Assembly (NCBI GenBank): GCA_003567725.1
Contig: PWYU01000086.1
Span: forward strand, 1 to 64,000
DNA length: 64,000 nt
Origin: Syntrophomonadaceae bacterium
GTDB taxonomy: Bacteria; Bacillota; Dethiobacteria; DTU022
Direction of reading: 5' to 3'
Of the stretch, positions 35,439 to 44,525 are shown piece after piece (position 1 is the stretch's first letter; each line of letters begins with the position of its first letter). The position numbers were made by a program, and so were the translations under genes. The notes under the pieces are model-generated. The model saw nothing but the letters and a program-made list of their open reading frames with translations. It did no database searches and was not told where the DNA came from.

Positions 35439-36575
35439 ATGACTACAGAAAGCCAGACTTTCACGGAAAAATATGATCTGCTGGGCTGTATCCAGTGCGG
35501 GCGATGCACCGGTGGCTGCCCTGTAACCGTCCGGGCCGACTTAAATGTACGCCAGTTTGTCGACGATGCTTACGATGAAGAAAAACTGGATGAATTGGCC
35601 AGGCTGGCGGAAATATGGGATTGCACAGCCTGTCATACCTGTGCTGTACGCTGCCCCAAAGGTTTGAAGCCCCTGGAGGTGTTGATCGGTTTACGATCCT
35701 TGATTGTAGAAAGTGGAAAAGTTGAGCCCACGGTTCGCGACGCCCTGCAAAGTGTGCTTCTTGAAGGCAACCCCTGGGAAAAATCCAGGGCCACCCGCCA
35801 GGATTGGATGGAAGGGCTTGATGTGAGAATTGCGGAACCGGGTGAACATGTTAAAAACCTCTTTTTTGTTTGTTGCACCAACGCTTACGATCCACGGGTG
35901 CAGGTAACGGCCAAGAACATGATTAAAATTTTAAACAAGGCCGGAGTTGATTATGCGTTTCTTCCCGAGGATGAAAGCTGCTGCGGCAGTGAAGTTTTTA
36001 CCATCGGTGAAGAAGGGCTTTTTGAAATGATTGTGGAAGACAACACCGAGTTTTTAAATGAATTTAGTGCTGACCGGATTGTTACCCTTTCGCCGCACTG
36101 TTTCACAACTTATAGAACTCATTTTCCCGATCTAAAACTGCCGGTTATCCATTACACCCAGCTGCTTGATGAGCTGATTGAGGAAGGAAAACTGGCCTGG
36201 ACAGGGGAGTTGCCCAAAAAAGTTGTCTACCACGACCCCTGTTACCTGGGTAAGCAAAGCGGTGTTTTTGATGAACCGCGCCGCATCCTGAAAAGTATTC
36301 CAGGAGTGGAACTGCTTGAGTTTGATCGGAGCCGTGAGCGCAGTTTATGCTGTGAAGGCGGCGGAGGCAAAATGTGGGTGGAATCGGAATCAAAGAAGGA
36401 GCGGTTAGCTGAAACCAGGATAAAGGATGCCAAAGTATTGGAAGCAGATATAGTAGCTGCAGCTTGCCCGTTCTGTGTTTTGACACTGGAAGACGCTATG
36501 AAAGGTTTGGGTTATGAAGAAGAAATGCGTGTAGCTGAAATCATGGAGCTACTGGGAGAATTAATCGAAGACTGA
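35439..36575 (+). CDS. HdrC-HdrB fusion-like iron-sulfur protein (heterodisulfide reductase related)
   Basis: A 378-residue protein. The N-terminal ferredoxin-like domain binds two 4Fe-4S clusters: CIQCGRCTGGCP (about 16-27) and CTACHTCAVRCP (about 62-73). Two cysteine-rich (CCG) domains follow, with CC at 145 and CCGSE near 181, then CYLG near 268 and CCEGGGGKMW near 304. This is the HdrCB/HdrD architecture that holds the non-cubane cluster for disulfide reduction in methanogens. In Clostridia such proteins usually serve Etf- or Flx-linked electron transfer, their disulfide or quinone partner being unknown. ATG 35439 has GGGGT upstream; earlier in-frame ATGs (35400, 35418) cannot be excluded. 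etfBA follow after 35 bases. Confidence 0.82.
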   Translation: MTTESQTFTEKYDLLGCIQCGRCTGGCPVTVRADLNVRQFVDDAYDEEKLDELARLAEIWDCTACHTCAVRCPKGLKPLEVLIGLRSLIVESGKVEPTVRDALQSVLLEGNPWEKSRATRQDWMEGLDVRIAEPGEHVKNLFFVCCTNAYDPRVQVTAKNMIKILNKAGVDYAFLPEDESCCGSEVFTIGEEGLFEMIVEDNTEFLNEFSADRIVTLSPHCFTTYRTHFPDLKLPVIHYTQLLDELIEEGKLAWTGELPKKVVYHDPCYLGKQSGVFDEPRRILKSIPGVELLEFDRSRERSLCCEGGGGKMWVESESKKERLAETRIKDAKVLEADIVAAACPFCVLTLEDAMKGLGYEEEMRVAEIMELLGELIED

Positions 36576-36610
36576 TAGGTTCTTAATATCGTAGGAGGTG
36601 GAAAAGTATA

Positions 36611-37399
36611 ATGAAGACGATTGTTTGTATCAAGTACGTGCCCGATACTTCTGAAGCTGAAGTTAAGGTCAACCCAGATGGCAAAACAGTTGATGACGCT
36701 AAATTTTCATTCGATATCAACGATGCCGACAACTATGCCGTAGAAGAATCAGTCTTAGTTAAAGAGGATAAGGGTGGCGAGGTTGATGTTCTTTCTATCG
36801 GCCCTAAGCAATCCGAAGTGATGATTCGTATGGCTATGGCCAAGGGCTGTGACCGGGCGACCCGGGTTGAAGATGACAGGATTGCCGATCATGATCCGCT
36901 GATGGTAGCTAAGGTGCTGGCCGGGGCACTTAAAGATCAAGAGTTTGATCTAATCTTTACCGGTTGCTGGGCTGAAGATGACGGCCATATGTCAACCGGA
37001 GTAGCTCTTGCCGAGTATTTGGGAATAAACCATGCTTCCATGGTAAAAAAAGTGGAAGTGTTGGATGGTAAAGTTAAAGCTCATCGCGAGCTTGAAGGCG
37101 GTTTGATGGAAGTAGTGGAACTGGAATTGCCTGCTGTTTTAACTATCCAAACCGGGATTAATGAGCCTCGCTATGCTCCGATCCGCGGGATCAGACAGGC
37201 CCAGAAAAAAGAATTAAATGTAGTTAACCTTGATGATTTAGGCCTGGATCCTTCAGAAGTTGGCAGCGAAGCTTCTCTGGTGGTTTTAGAAAACCTCTAC
37301 ATTCCTGAAGTAGAATCGGCTGCTGAATTCATCGAGGGCGAAGCTGATGAAAAGGCTGAAAAACTGGCGTCCATTTTGGTTAAAGGAGGCTTAGTATAA
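36611..37399 (+). CDS. etfB: Electron transfer flavoprotein, beta subunit
   Basis: A 262-residue EtfB. Signatures: MKTIVCIKYVPDTSEAEVKV, DINDADNYAVEESVLVKE, LIFTGCWAEDDGHMSTGVALAEYLG and PAVLTIQTGINEPRYAPIRGI. It carries AMP or, in bifurcating types, a second FAD, and binds NADH. GTAGGAGGTGG precedes ATG 36611. It overlaps etfA by one base. Whether this Etf bifurcates cannot be decided by eye. Confidence 0.94.
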   Translation: MKTIVCIKYVPDTSEAEVKVNPDGKTVDDAKFSFDINDADNYAVEESVLVKEDKGGEVDVLSIGPKQSEVMIRMAMAKGCDRATRVEDDRIADHDPLMVAKVLAGALKDQEFDLIFTGCWAEDDGHMSTGVALAEYLGINHASMVKKVEVLDGKVKAHRELEGGLMEVVELELPAVLTIQTGINEPRYAPIRGIRQAQKKELNVVNLDDLGLDPSEVGSEASLVVLENLYIPEVESAAEFIEGEADEKAEKLASILVKGGLV

Positions 37400-38373
37400 T
37401 GGGTGATGTATTAGTACTGGCTGAACACCGTCAGGGATCATTAAGAGATATCTCTTTTGAAATGATGGCTATTGCCCCCAGGATAGCTGAAGCTATGAAC
37501 GGAGAAGTTAAAGTCCTTTTAATGGGCAGTGGCATGGATGATATGGCCAAGAAAATGAGTGAGTACGGGGCTAAAGTGATCGTAGTTGACGATCCCCTCT
37601 TTGAAAATTTCAATGCTGAAAAGTACCAGAAAGCCCTGTCTGCTTTACTGGATGATCTGAAACCGGCTGTATTCATGACCGGCCAAACTGCCCAGGGGGT
37701 AGATTTTATGCCGGCCCTGGCTGTAGAAAAGAAGCTGCCTTATGTTGCAGAAGCGATCGACTTAAACTTTGAAGATGGGACCCTGAAGGCAACCCGGAAT
37801 CTATATTCAGGCAAGGTCAATGCCATAGTTTCATTTAAACCGGCCGATACCTGCCTGGTAACGATCCGGGAAAGTGCGGTCGAAGCTCCTGAACCGGCTG
37901 CTTCCGGTGATGTTGAGAAAATAGATTCTCCTCTTACAGAAGATATCCCATACCGTAAATTCGTTGAGTATATCGAAGCTGAAGTGGGAGATGTTGATAT
38001 TACCCAATCTGATATATTAGTTTCTGTTGGCCGTGGGCTTAAGGAAGATAAAAACTTGCCCGTTATCGAGGAGCTGGCCAAAGCTATGAAAGCTGATATC
38101 TCAGGTTCAAGAGCGGCGACTGATGCCGGTTGGATCCCCCATGATCGCCAGGTAGGGACCTCCGGCAAAACAGTTAAGCCCAAATTGTATCTGGCTCTGG
38201 GGATTTCCGGCGCTTTCCAGCACCTGGCCGGAATGAAAGGGGCCAAGACTATTGTTGCTGTTAATAGAGATCCCGAGGCTCCGATCTTTTCTGTGGCAGA
38301 TTATGCCATAGTAGATGATATTTTTAAGGTCGTGCCCGCATTGACAGAAAAAATGAAAGAGCTCAAAGGCTAA
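37399..38373 (+). CDS. etfA: Electron transfer flavoprotein, alpha subunit
   Basis: A 324-residue EtfA. The C-terminal FAD-binding domain is classic: VSVGRGLKEDKNLPVIEELA, GSRAATDAGWIPHDRQVG, YLALGISGAFQHLAGMKG and TIVAVNRDPEAPIFSVADYA. There is no N-terminal ferredoxin extension. It forms the heterodimer with EtfB. Lying between an HdrCB-like protein and HdrA, it probably passes electrons between flavin substrates and the iron-sulfur complex. Confidence 0.95.
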   Translation: MGDVLVLAEHRQGSLRDISFEMMAIAPRIAEAMNGEVKVLLMGSGMDDMAKKMSEYGAKVIVVDDPLFENFNAEKYQKALSALLDDLKPAVFMTGQTAQGVDFMPALAVEKKLPYVAEAIDLNFEDGTLKATRNLYSGKVNAIVSFKPADTCLVTIRESAVEAPEPAASGDVEKIDSPLTEDIPYRKFVEYIEAEVGDVDITQSDILVSVGRGLKEDKNLPVIEELAKAMKADISGSRAATDAGWIPHDRQVGTSGKTVKPKLYLALGISGAFQHLAGMKGAKTIVAVNRDPEAPIFSVADYAIVDDIFKVVPALTEKMKELKG

Positions 38374-38414
38374 ATATTTGCAAGGGCTAATATTAGCGGG
38401 AGGATGAAAACCAG

Positions 38415-40415
38415 ATGACTGATAAGCCTAAAATCGGTGTCTATATCTGCCACTGCGGTATTAATATCGCTTCAACGGTGGATGTAGAGACGGTTGAAGA
38501 ATATGCGCTTAAACTTCCAAATGTAGAAGTGGCGCGCACCTATTCATATATGTGTTCCGATCCCGGGCAGGCCCTGATCAAGGAAGATATTAAAGAAAAT
38601 GGGCTGAATAGGATTGTAGTTGCATCCTGTTCACCACGTATGCATGAAATGACGTTCCGGAAAGCAATCCAGGAAACGGGACTTAATCCTTATTTCCTTG
38701 AAATGGCTAACATCCGGGAGCAGTGTTCATGGGTGCACGAGGAAACGGAAGAAGCCACAGCCAAGGCCAAGAAGCTGATAGCTGCTTCAGTGGCCAAGGT
38801 CAGGCTGCTTGAAGCGCTTGAATCAAAAGAAGTTGATGCAGAACCGGCTGCCCTGGTAATCGGGGCCGGTATTGCCGGTATCCAGGCTGCGCTTGATATA
38901 GCCGATGCTGGATTTAAAACCTATCTTGTGGAAAAAACACCTTCTGTAGGGGGGCGAATGGCACAGCTTGATAAAACCTTCCCTACTCTTGATTGTTCGG
39001 CCTGTATCTTAACCCCTAAAATGGTCGACTGTGCCAACCATCCTAACATTGAGCTGCTCAGCTATTCCGAGGTAGAGGAAATCAATGGCTTTATCGGCAA
39101 CTTTGATATTAAGGTCCGAAAAAAAGCGCGCTATGTTGATTTTGACAAATGCACTGGCTGTGGAGACTGTGCCAAAGAATGCCGGGTAGCCGATCGTTTC
39201 CCCAGTGAATTTGATCAGGGTATGGGTAAGCGTTCAGCCATATACCTGCCTTTCCCCCAGGCTGTTCCGGCAAAGTATACTATTGATCCGGAAAACTGCC
39301 TTTACTTGAAGCGGGGTAAATGCGGTAAAGGTCCTAAATGTCAGGAGGCTTGCGGGGTCGGGGCCATCGACTTTGAACAGCAGGATGAATTCGTCGAATT
39401 CAGAGTTGGAGCAATTATTGTAGCTACCGGGTTCGATCCTTTTAACCCATCTCGCAAACCCGAATACGGTTATGACGATTACCCCAATGTCATTACCGGT
39501 ATGGAGATGGAAAGGCTTGTATCTGCTTCCGGGCCAACCGGAGGAAAGGTCGTTATCGATAACGGTGAAGAGGAAATCGAACCTAAAGAAGTAGCTTTTA
39601 TTAAATGTGTCGGCTCTCGCGATGAAAGTGTGGGCAATGAATATTGTTCCCGGGTGTGCTGTATGTATACGGCCAAGCAGGCCCATCTAATCAGGGAAAA
39701 GCTGCCTGATGCTAACATCAGAATCTATTACATGGATGTTCGGGCTTTCGGCAAAGGCTATGAAGAGTTTTACGACCGCGTTCGCCGGGAAAATGTCCGC
39801 TACATCAGGGGCAACCCTTCCGAGATTTTTAAGCGCGGTAATAAGCTGATCGTAAAAGCTGAGAATACTCTCACTTCTACCCCTGTGGAAGATGAAGTCG
39901 ATCTGGTGGTTCTGGGTGTAGGTCTTGAACCGCGTGCAGAAATGCGCCAGATCATGGATCTGCTGCGGCTGTCTCAGTCGGGAGACCGCTTTTTCCTGGA
40001 AGCCCATCCTAAATTACGACCGGTCGACACCGCTACTGAAGGTGTTTACCTGGCTGGATGCTGCCAGGGGCCAAAAGATATTCCGGATACTGTTGCTCAG
40101 GCCAAAGGGGCTGCTTCGTCGGCCATGATTCCACTGGCCAAAGGTAAAGTTACTATTGATGCCCAGGTAGCCGAGGTAAATGAGGCTACCTGTAGAGGTT
40201 GTGGTTTTTGTGTTGAAATATGCCCATACACAGCCATCGAGATGGTTACCGTCAACCGTTTTGGCCACGAAATCGAAGTGGCCCGGGTTAATGAAGCCCT
40301 GTGTAAAGGTTGCGGTTCATGCTCGGCGGCCTGTCTATCTGATTCAATACAGCCAAAATCGTTTCGCGATCGCCAGATATTACCGCAGATAGCAGCATTG
40401 GGGGTCATTAAATGA
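38415..40415 (+). CDS. hdrA: HdrA-like FAD/iron-sulfur electron-bifurcating subunit
   Basis: A 666-residue protein. The N-terminal domain has GVYICHCGINIAS and VVASCSPRMHEMTFRKA. The FAD-binding motif VIGAGIAGIQAALDIADAG lies near 147-165, and PTLDCSACILTPKMVDCANH near 190-210. An internal cluster site is CTGCGDCAKECRV (about 245). Two C-terminal 4Fe-4S clusters are CRGCGFCVEICPY (about 593) and CKGCGSCSAACLSD (about 630). In methanogens and sulfate reducers HdrA bears the FAD that splits electron pairs between a high- and a low-potential acceptor. Here it heads an Flx-type module, and its stop overlaps mvhD by four bases. Confidence 0.94.
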   Translation: MTDKPKIGVYICHCGINIASTVDVETVEEYALKLPNVEVARTYSYMCSDPGQALIKEDIKENGLNRIVVASCSPRMHEMTFRKAIQETGLNPYFLEMANIREQCSWVHEETEEATAKAKKLIAASVAKVRLLEALESKEVDAEPAALVIGAGIAGIQAALDIADAGFKTYLVEKTPSVGGRMAQLDKTFPTLDCSACILTPKMVDCANHPNIELLSYSEVEEINGFIGNFDIKVRKKARYVDFDKCTGCGDCAKECRVADRFPSEFDQGMGKRSAIYLPFPQAVPAKYTIDPENCLYLKRGKCGKGPKCQEACGVGAIDFEQQDEFVEFRVGAIIVATGFDPFNPSRKPEYGYDDYPNVITGMEMERLVSASGPTGGKVVIDNGEEEIEPKEVAFIKCVGSRDESVGNEYCSRVCCMYTAKQAHLIREKLPDANIRIYYMDVRAFGKGYEEFYDRVRRENVRYIRGNPSEIFKRGNKLIVKAENTLTSTPVEDEVDLVVLGVGLEPRAEMRQIMDLLRLSQSGDRFFLEAHPKLRPVDTATEGVYLAGCCQGPKDIPDTVAQAKGAASSAMIPLAKGKVTIDAQVAEVNEATCRGCGFCVEICPYTAIEMVTVNRFGHEIEVARVNEALCKGCGSCSAACLSDSIQPKSFRDRQILPQIAALGVIK

Positions 40416-40843
40416 GTGCTAATAACGAACCTAACATCGTAGCTTTCCTCTGTAACTGGTGTTCTTATGCCGGGGCGGACCTGGCTGGCACCAGCAGGAT
40501 GCAATACCCTTCCAATATTAATGTCATCAGGGTTATGTGCACCGGCCGGGTTAACCCTCTCTATGTGGTCAATGCTCTCCAGCAGGGAGCGGATGGGGTC
40601 CTGGTATCCGGTTGCCATCCCGGCGATTGCCATTACATGGAAGGTAATTATTTTGCCCGGCGCCGCCTGGGTATGTTAAAAGATCTGCTGGAATATGTTG
40701 GGGTAGATCCCCGGCGTTTCCACATGAGCTGGGTATCTGCTTCCGAAGGTCACAAATGGAAAGAAGTAGTGGAAAAAACCGTCGAAGATGCGCGTGAAGC
40801 CGGGCCTTTTGAAGGTTTCAGGCGCCGGCAGATCGACTGGTAG
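40412..40843 (+). CDS. MvhD/FlxD-type 2Fe-2S electron-transfer subunit
   Basis: A 143-residue small subunit. The family cysteines are all present: FLCNWCSYAGADLAG (C14, C17), MCTGRV (C42) and SGCHPGDCHYMEGNY (C68, C73). In methanogens MvhD links the hydrogenase to HdrA; in bacterial Flx-Hdr clusters the homologue is FlxD. The four-base overlap with hdrA and the flx-like genes downstream fit the second case. Related proteins sometimes carry Sec in this family; here all sites are Cys. No hydrogenase subunits are nearby. Confidence 0.9.
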   Translation: MSANNEPNIVAFLCNWCSYAGADLAGTSRMQYPSNINVIRVMCTGRVNPLYVVNALQQGADGVLVSGCHPGDCHYMEGNYFARRRLGMLKDLLEYVGVDPRRFHMSWVSASEGHKWKEVVEKTVEDAREAGPFEGFRRRQIDW

Positions 40844-40859
40844 GAGGTATTTTAAAACA

Positions 40860-41840
40860 ATGGACTTGGATAAATTACGTGAAACCGCTGCCGAGGTAGC
40901 AGCCCGTGATGATGTAAAATACCTGATCGGTTGGGAAAAAGGAAGCTATGGTTACCGGGTAGCGCCGGCTTTTGCTGAAGACGCCGACGGTACTGCAGAT
41001 ATGATTTTCTCTCCTCTTTGCACCGCCAACCTGGCTACTTACCTTACCCTGGTGGAAAAGCTACCCCTGCCGCGCGGCCAGGAACCAGATAACCGCAAGG
41101 TAGCCTTGATGGTTAAGGGTTGTGACAGCCGGGCTGTAGCCCAGTTGCTGGTTGAAAAGGGTATCCATCGTGATGAAGTAGTCGTTATCGGCTGTCCCTG
41201 CCCGGGGATGGTCGACCCGGCTTTGCTTAGCGAGAAATATCCTGAAACGGAAGAAATAGCAGAACTCAAATGGAGCGATGATGGTTTTATTATAGTAAGA
41301 AATGGAGAAGAAACCGCCGTTCCCAGGGAAGAACTGCTGGCTGAAAAATGTCGGCTTTGCCGTTATCCCAACCCGGTCGTGAGTGATATCATGCTGGACG
41401 AACCGGTTGAATCCTGGGAACCGGCTGAAGATGAAGAAGTTACCGAAATAGAAGGCAAAGAAGTGGAGGGACGCTGGGATTACTGGCAGCAAGAGTTCTC
41501 AAATTGTATTCGCTGCTATAGCTGCCGTAATGTCTGTCCGCTCTGTTACTGCCAGGATTGTATACTCGATCGCATTAATCCGAGCTGGGTTTTTCGCTCG
41601 GTCAACTTTTCAGAGAATACTGCTTTCAACATTGCGCGGGCCTTTCATCTGGCCGGACGCTGTATAGAATGTGGTGAGTGCGAGCGGGTTTGTCCGGCAA
41701 ATATTCCCCTGGGCAAGATAAACCGCAAATTGGCCCGGGAAGTTCGGGATAAATACGGCTTCGAGCCAGGTCTGGATCCGGAGTCTGAACCATTCCAGGC
41801 CAGCTATAAGCCTGATGATCCCGAGGACTTCATACTTTAG
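40860..41840 (+). CDS. FlxC-like 4Fe-4S protein (FdhB/FrhB-related)
   Basis: A 326-residue soluble protein. The N-terminal ~190 residues resemble the FrhB/FdhB-type domain (VALMVKGCDSRAVAQLLVEK, VVIGCPCPGMVD). A ferredoxin-like part has CIRCYSCRNVCPLCYCQDC (about 216-234) and CIECGECERVCPANIPLGK (about 268-286). ATG 40860 follows TAGGAGG at 14 bases; a longer frame into mvhD is rejected. It sits between MvhD and FlxB-like genes, as in flxABCD-hdr clusters of Desulfovibrio and Clostridia. It is probably an electron conduit between the flavin subunit and HdrA. Confidence 0.78.
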   Translation: MDLDKLRETAAEVAARDDVKYLIGWEKGSYGYRVAPAFAEDADGTADMIFSPLCTANLATYLTLVEKLPLPRGQEPDNRKVALMVKGCDSRAVAQLLVEKGIHRDEVVVIGCPCPGMVDPALLSEKYPETEEIAELKWSDDGFIIVRNGEETAVPREELLAEKCRLCRYPNPVVSDIMLDEPVESWEPAEDEEVTEIEGKEVEGRWDYWQQEFSNCIRCYSCRNVCPLCYCQDCILDRINPSWVFRSVNFSENTAFNIARAFHLAGRCIECGECERVCPANIPLGKINRKLAREVRDKYGFEPGLDPESEPFQASYKPDDPEDFIL

Positions 41841-41851
41841 AGGTGGGTGAT

Positions 41852-42865
41852 ATGTCAGCGATGCTGTTAAATAAAGAAAAATGGCCGGATTTTGTTGAAA
41901 AGTTGGCCGGTAAAACAATCTGGGCTCCACAGGGGGAAGAAGCTGAAATGCGCTTTGCCCCGGTGACTGAAGGAGAAGCGCCCGCCCTTGAATACGGCAA
42001 TACCAGGGTGCCTCCCAAACAGGCGGTATTTCCCCAGACTGAAACAATGTTTCGCTTTCAGCTTGGCGGGGAAGAACTTGAAATACCAAAGCTGGAAGAA
42101 GAAGCTGTTTTACTGGGAGTGCGTCCTTGTGATGCCCGCTCTATGGCTATAGTGGACAATTTGTTCAGCTGGGATGAAAATGATCCTTACTATTTTAAAC
42201 ACCGGGAGCTGCTAACTCTGGTTGGCCTAACCTGTACTGAACCGGGGTTGAACTGCTTTTGCACCTCTGTAGGCGGAGGGCCGGCCTCCAAAGAGGGCCT
42301 GGATCTTCTGATGACCGACCTGGGCGATCAATACCTTTTGGAAGCGATAACTGAGAAGGGCGAAGCTCTGCTTAAAGCAGCAGGTGAAGTTTTGGAAGAC
42401 GCCGGTGATGAGCAAATTAAAGAAAAAGAAAGATTAACCGAAGAAGCTGCAGCGAATATCAAACGTAACGTGAACCCGGATGGTATCCCCGAAGGGTTGC
42501 CCGGCTTGTGGGAAGATCCCTTATGGCAGAGGGTATCTGCATCCTGCCTTGGTTGTGGAACCTGCACCTATCTATGTCCCACCTGCCACTGCTTTGATAT
42601 TCAAGATGAAGTAGAAGGTTTTTCCGCCAGGCGCTGCAGAACCTGGGACTCCTGTATGTTTAATGAATATACCATGCATACCTCGGGGCACAACCCCAGG
42701 CCGTCACGCCGGGAGCGGACCAGGAACCGGATTAATCATAAATATAGTTACTATGTCGACAAGTTTGATGTAATTGCTTGTGTCGGGTGCGGCCGCTGTA
42801 TTAACCTTTGCCCCGTGAACATCGACATTGTTGATATTTTAAGGCAGGTGAAGGAGGCGCTATGA
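41852..42865 (+). CDS. FlxB-like 4Fe-4S subunit (sulfhydrogenase beta / AsrA type)
   Basis: A 337-residue iron-sulfur protein. The N-terminal domain includes LLGVRPCDARSMAIVDNLF and LTCTEPGLNCFCTSVGGGP. C-terminal clusters are CLGCGTCTYLCPTCHCF (about 232-248) and CVGCGRCINLCPVNIDI (about 310-326). Relatives are HydB of sulfhydrogenases and AsrA of anaerobic sulfite reductase. ATG 41852 is preferred to GTG 41843 for spacing to GAGGTG. Its TGA overlaps the next start by four bases. It pairs with the FAD/NAD(P)-binding subunit downstream. Confidence 0.8.
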   Translation: MSAMLLNKEKWPDFVEKLAGKTIWAPQGEEAEMRFAPVTEGEAPALEYGNTRVPPKQAVFPQTETMFRFQLGGEELEIPKLEEEAVLLGVRPCDARSMAIVDNLFSWDENDPYYFKHRELLTLVGLTCTEPGLNCFCTSVGGGPASKEGLDLLMTDLGDQYLLEAITEKGEALLKAAGEVLEDAGDEQIKEKERLTEEAAANIKRNVNPDGIPEGLPGLWEDPLWQRVSASCLGCGTCTYLCPTCHCFDIQDEVEGFSARRCRTWDSCMFNEYTMHTSGHNPRPSRRERTRNRINHKYSYYVDKFDVIACVGCGRCINLCPVNIDIVDILRQVKEAL

Positions 42866-43710
42866 AAACCAACGAAAACCCCTACATTCCGTATTATGCA
42901 ACAGTAGAAGATACCTGGTTTGAAACCGGCGGTGAAAGGGCAATTAAAACTTTTAAAGTTGTTTTCGATGATGAAGAGGTTCGCAAAAACTGGAACCACC
43001 GCCCGGGTCAGTGTGCTATGATTGGCATACTTGGGGTCGGAGAAAGCATGATCTCAATTTCCTGCTCTCCCACCGAGGGCGATTTTCTACGTTTTTCGGT
43101 AATGAGAATGGGTAAAGTGACTCAGGCCTTGCACCAGCTTGAGGCAGGAGATAAAATGACCGTTCGTGGGCCTTATGGCAACAGTTTCCCCTTAGAAGAA
43201 TGGGAAGGGAAACATGTTATAACTATAGGTGGCGGTATCGGTCAGGCGCCAATGCGCCCCGTAGTAGAATATGTCAAGGCCAACTATCAAAAATACGACG
43301 GCCTGACCATGATCTATGGGGCTAGGACTTCCGGTGACCTTTGCTTCAAGGGTGAATTCGAAGCGATGGCGCAAAATGAAGATCTTTCCTGCCACCTGAC
43401 CATTGATATCGAGGAAGAGCAATGGGATCACAACGTTGGTTTTGTGCCTCAGGTATTGCTGGATGTAAAGCCATCACCGGATAATACTATTGCCGTTACC
43501 TGTGGCCCGCCGATTATGATTCGCTTTGTCCTGGAAAACCTTAAAAAACTGGGTTTTGAAGATGATCAGATCTATACTACCTTAGAAAACAGGATGAAGT
43601 GTGGCATCGGTAAGTGTGGTCGCTGTAATGCCGGGAATATGTATGTTTGTAAGGATGGTCCGGTCTTCAATTATGCTGCTCTAAAAGAGATTCCGGAAGC
43701 TTTTTCTTGA
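42862..43710 (+). CDS. FlxA-like FAD/NAD(P)H oxidoreductase subunit (HydG/AsrB type)
   Basis: A 282-residue ferredoxin-NADP reductase-like subunit. It has an FAD-binding barrel (about 1-100, with ISISCSPTEGDFLRFSVMRMG) and an NAD(P)-binding lobe (VITIGGGIGQAPMRPVVEYV, MIYGARTSGDLCFKGE). A C-terminal 2Fe-2S site reads MKCGIGKCGRCNAGNMYVC (about 246-264). It would bring NAD(P)H electrons to the FlxBC/HdrA complex. It is the last gene of the electron-transfer operon and is followed by a strong terminator. Confidence 0.85.
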   Translation: MKTNENPYIPYYATVEDTWFETGGERAIKTFKVVFDDEEVRKNWNHRPGQCAMIGILGVGESMISISCSPTEGDFLRFSVMRMGKVTQALHQLEAGDKMTVRGPYGNSFPLEEWEGKHVITIGGGIGQAPMRPVVEYVKANYQKYDGLTMIYGARTSGDLCFKGEFEAMAQNEDLSCHLTIDIEEEQWDHNVGFVPQVLLDVKPSPDNTIAVTCGPPIMIRFVLENLKKLGFEDDQIYTTLENRMKCGIGKCGRCNAGNMYVCKDGPVFNYAALKEIPEAFS

Positions 43711-43748
43711 TCAATTACCTTTTTAATTAATCACATCAGAGATCTAGC

Positions 43749-43788
43749 ACAAAGAGGCACGGCCGCTTCGAACGGGGTGCCTCTTTGT
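43749..43788 (+). terminator. Terminator hairpin after the hdr/flx operon
   Basis: A 12-bp stem ACAAAGAGGCAC / GTGCCTCTTTGT encloses a 16-base loop, 38 bases past the last stop. The 3' arm is itself T-rich. The remaining DNA to 44003 shows no clear feature. Confidence 0.75.
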
Positions 43789-44003
43789 ATGTCTTAAAAT
43801 CACCCACTGGTTCATAGCATTTAAGTTTTAAAGAATTCTGTCCGGATCTATTTAAAACTTACGAATAAGGACATTTTTCGAATCCCTGATTATAATTTCA
43901 CGATATCTTGTTAGTTCAGGCTGGTTGTGCTAAGCTTTATAAATAAGTCTTTGCCACCAGAACTGGTTGAAACGGCGAATGAATTACCCGGGAGGGTTTT
44001 TCT

Positions 44004-44471
44004 ATGGAACAATACGGATTGATTACCGAGAATAAAGGTGAGACAGCGATTGTCACCCTGCAGAAGCACTTATCCTGTGAAAAATGTGGTCGCTGCGGTA
44101 TATTAAGCGGCGCTGGAAAACGCGATGTTGCAATAGAAGCTTCCAACCCCATCAGAGCTGAAAAAGGGCAGCGCGTACTGCTTGAAACTGATGACCGCCG
44201 CCTGCTTTTTGTATCTTTTATGCTTTATATAGTTCCCCTGTTCGGCCTGATAGCAGGCATATTTTCCTGGCTGGCGCTTGCGGAGCATTTCGCTTTTCAG
44301 CGTAATCAGGAACTATATGCAGTCGGGACTGGATTTGGCTTAATGGCAGTTATCTTTTTCTTTATTCGGGTTTGGGATAATAAAGCCAAAAATAATCCTT
44401 ATTACAGGCCGGTTATCACCGAAATAATCAATGAGTCAGGATCGAAAGCAAAGTGTGAAAATCCGGAATAA
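44004..44471 (+). CDS. RseC/MucC-like SoxR-reducing system protein
   Basis: A 155-residue membrane protein. The N-terminal cytoplasmic part has the RseC cysteine motif HLSCEKCGRCGILSGAGKRDV (about 22-42). Two membrane helices lie at about 73-93 and 109-128. In enterics RseC belongs to the Rsx system reducing SoxR; in Clostridia lone copies are common and may link Rnf-type electron transfer to redox control. ATG 44004 lies behind GGGAGGG. Its position next to the electron-transfer operon fits a redox role, but this is only inference. Confidence 0.8.
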   Translation: MEQYGLITENKGETAIVTLQKHLSCEKCGRCGILSGAGKRDVAIEASNPIRAEKGQRVLLETDDRRLLFVSFMLYIVPLFGLIAGIFSWLALAEHFAFQRNQELYAVGTGFGLMAVIFFFIRVWDNKAKNNPYYRPVITEIINESGSKAKCENPE

Positions 44472-44525
44472 AGATATGGCCCAGGATCATAACCTGATCA
44501 ACTACAGATAACCAGGAGGTGTACT

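Noticed and set aside
39234-40633. Several 80-180-codon antisense ORFs opposite hdrA and mvhD
   Set aside because: They mirror the codon bias of the plus-strand genes and have no independent support.
40412-40843. Selenocysteine in the MvhD/FlxD or HdrA proteins
   Set aside because: All expected sites are encoded as Cys and no in-frame TGA interrupts either gene.
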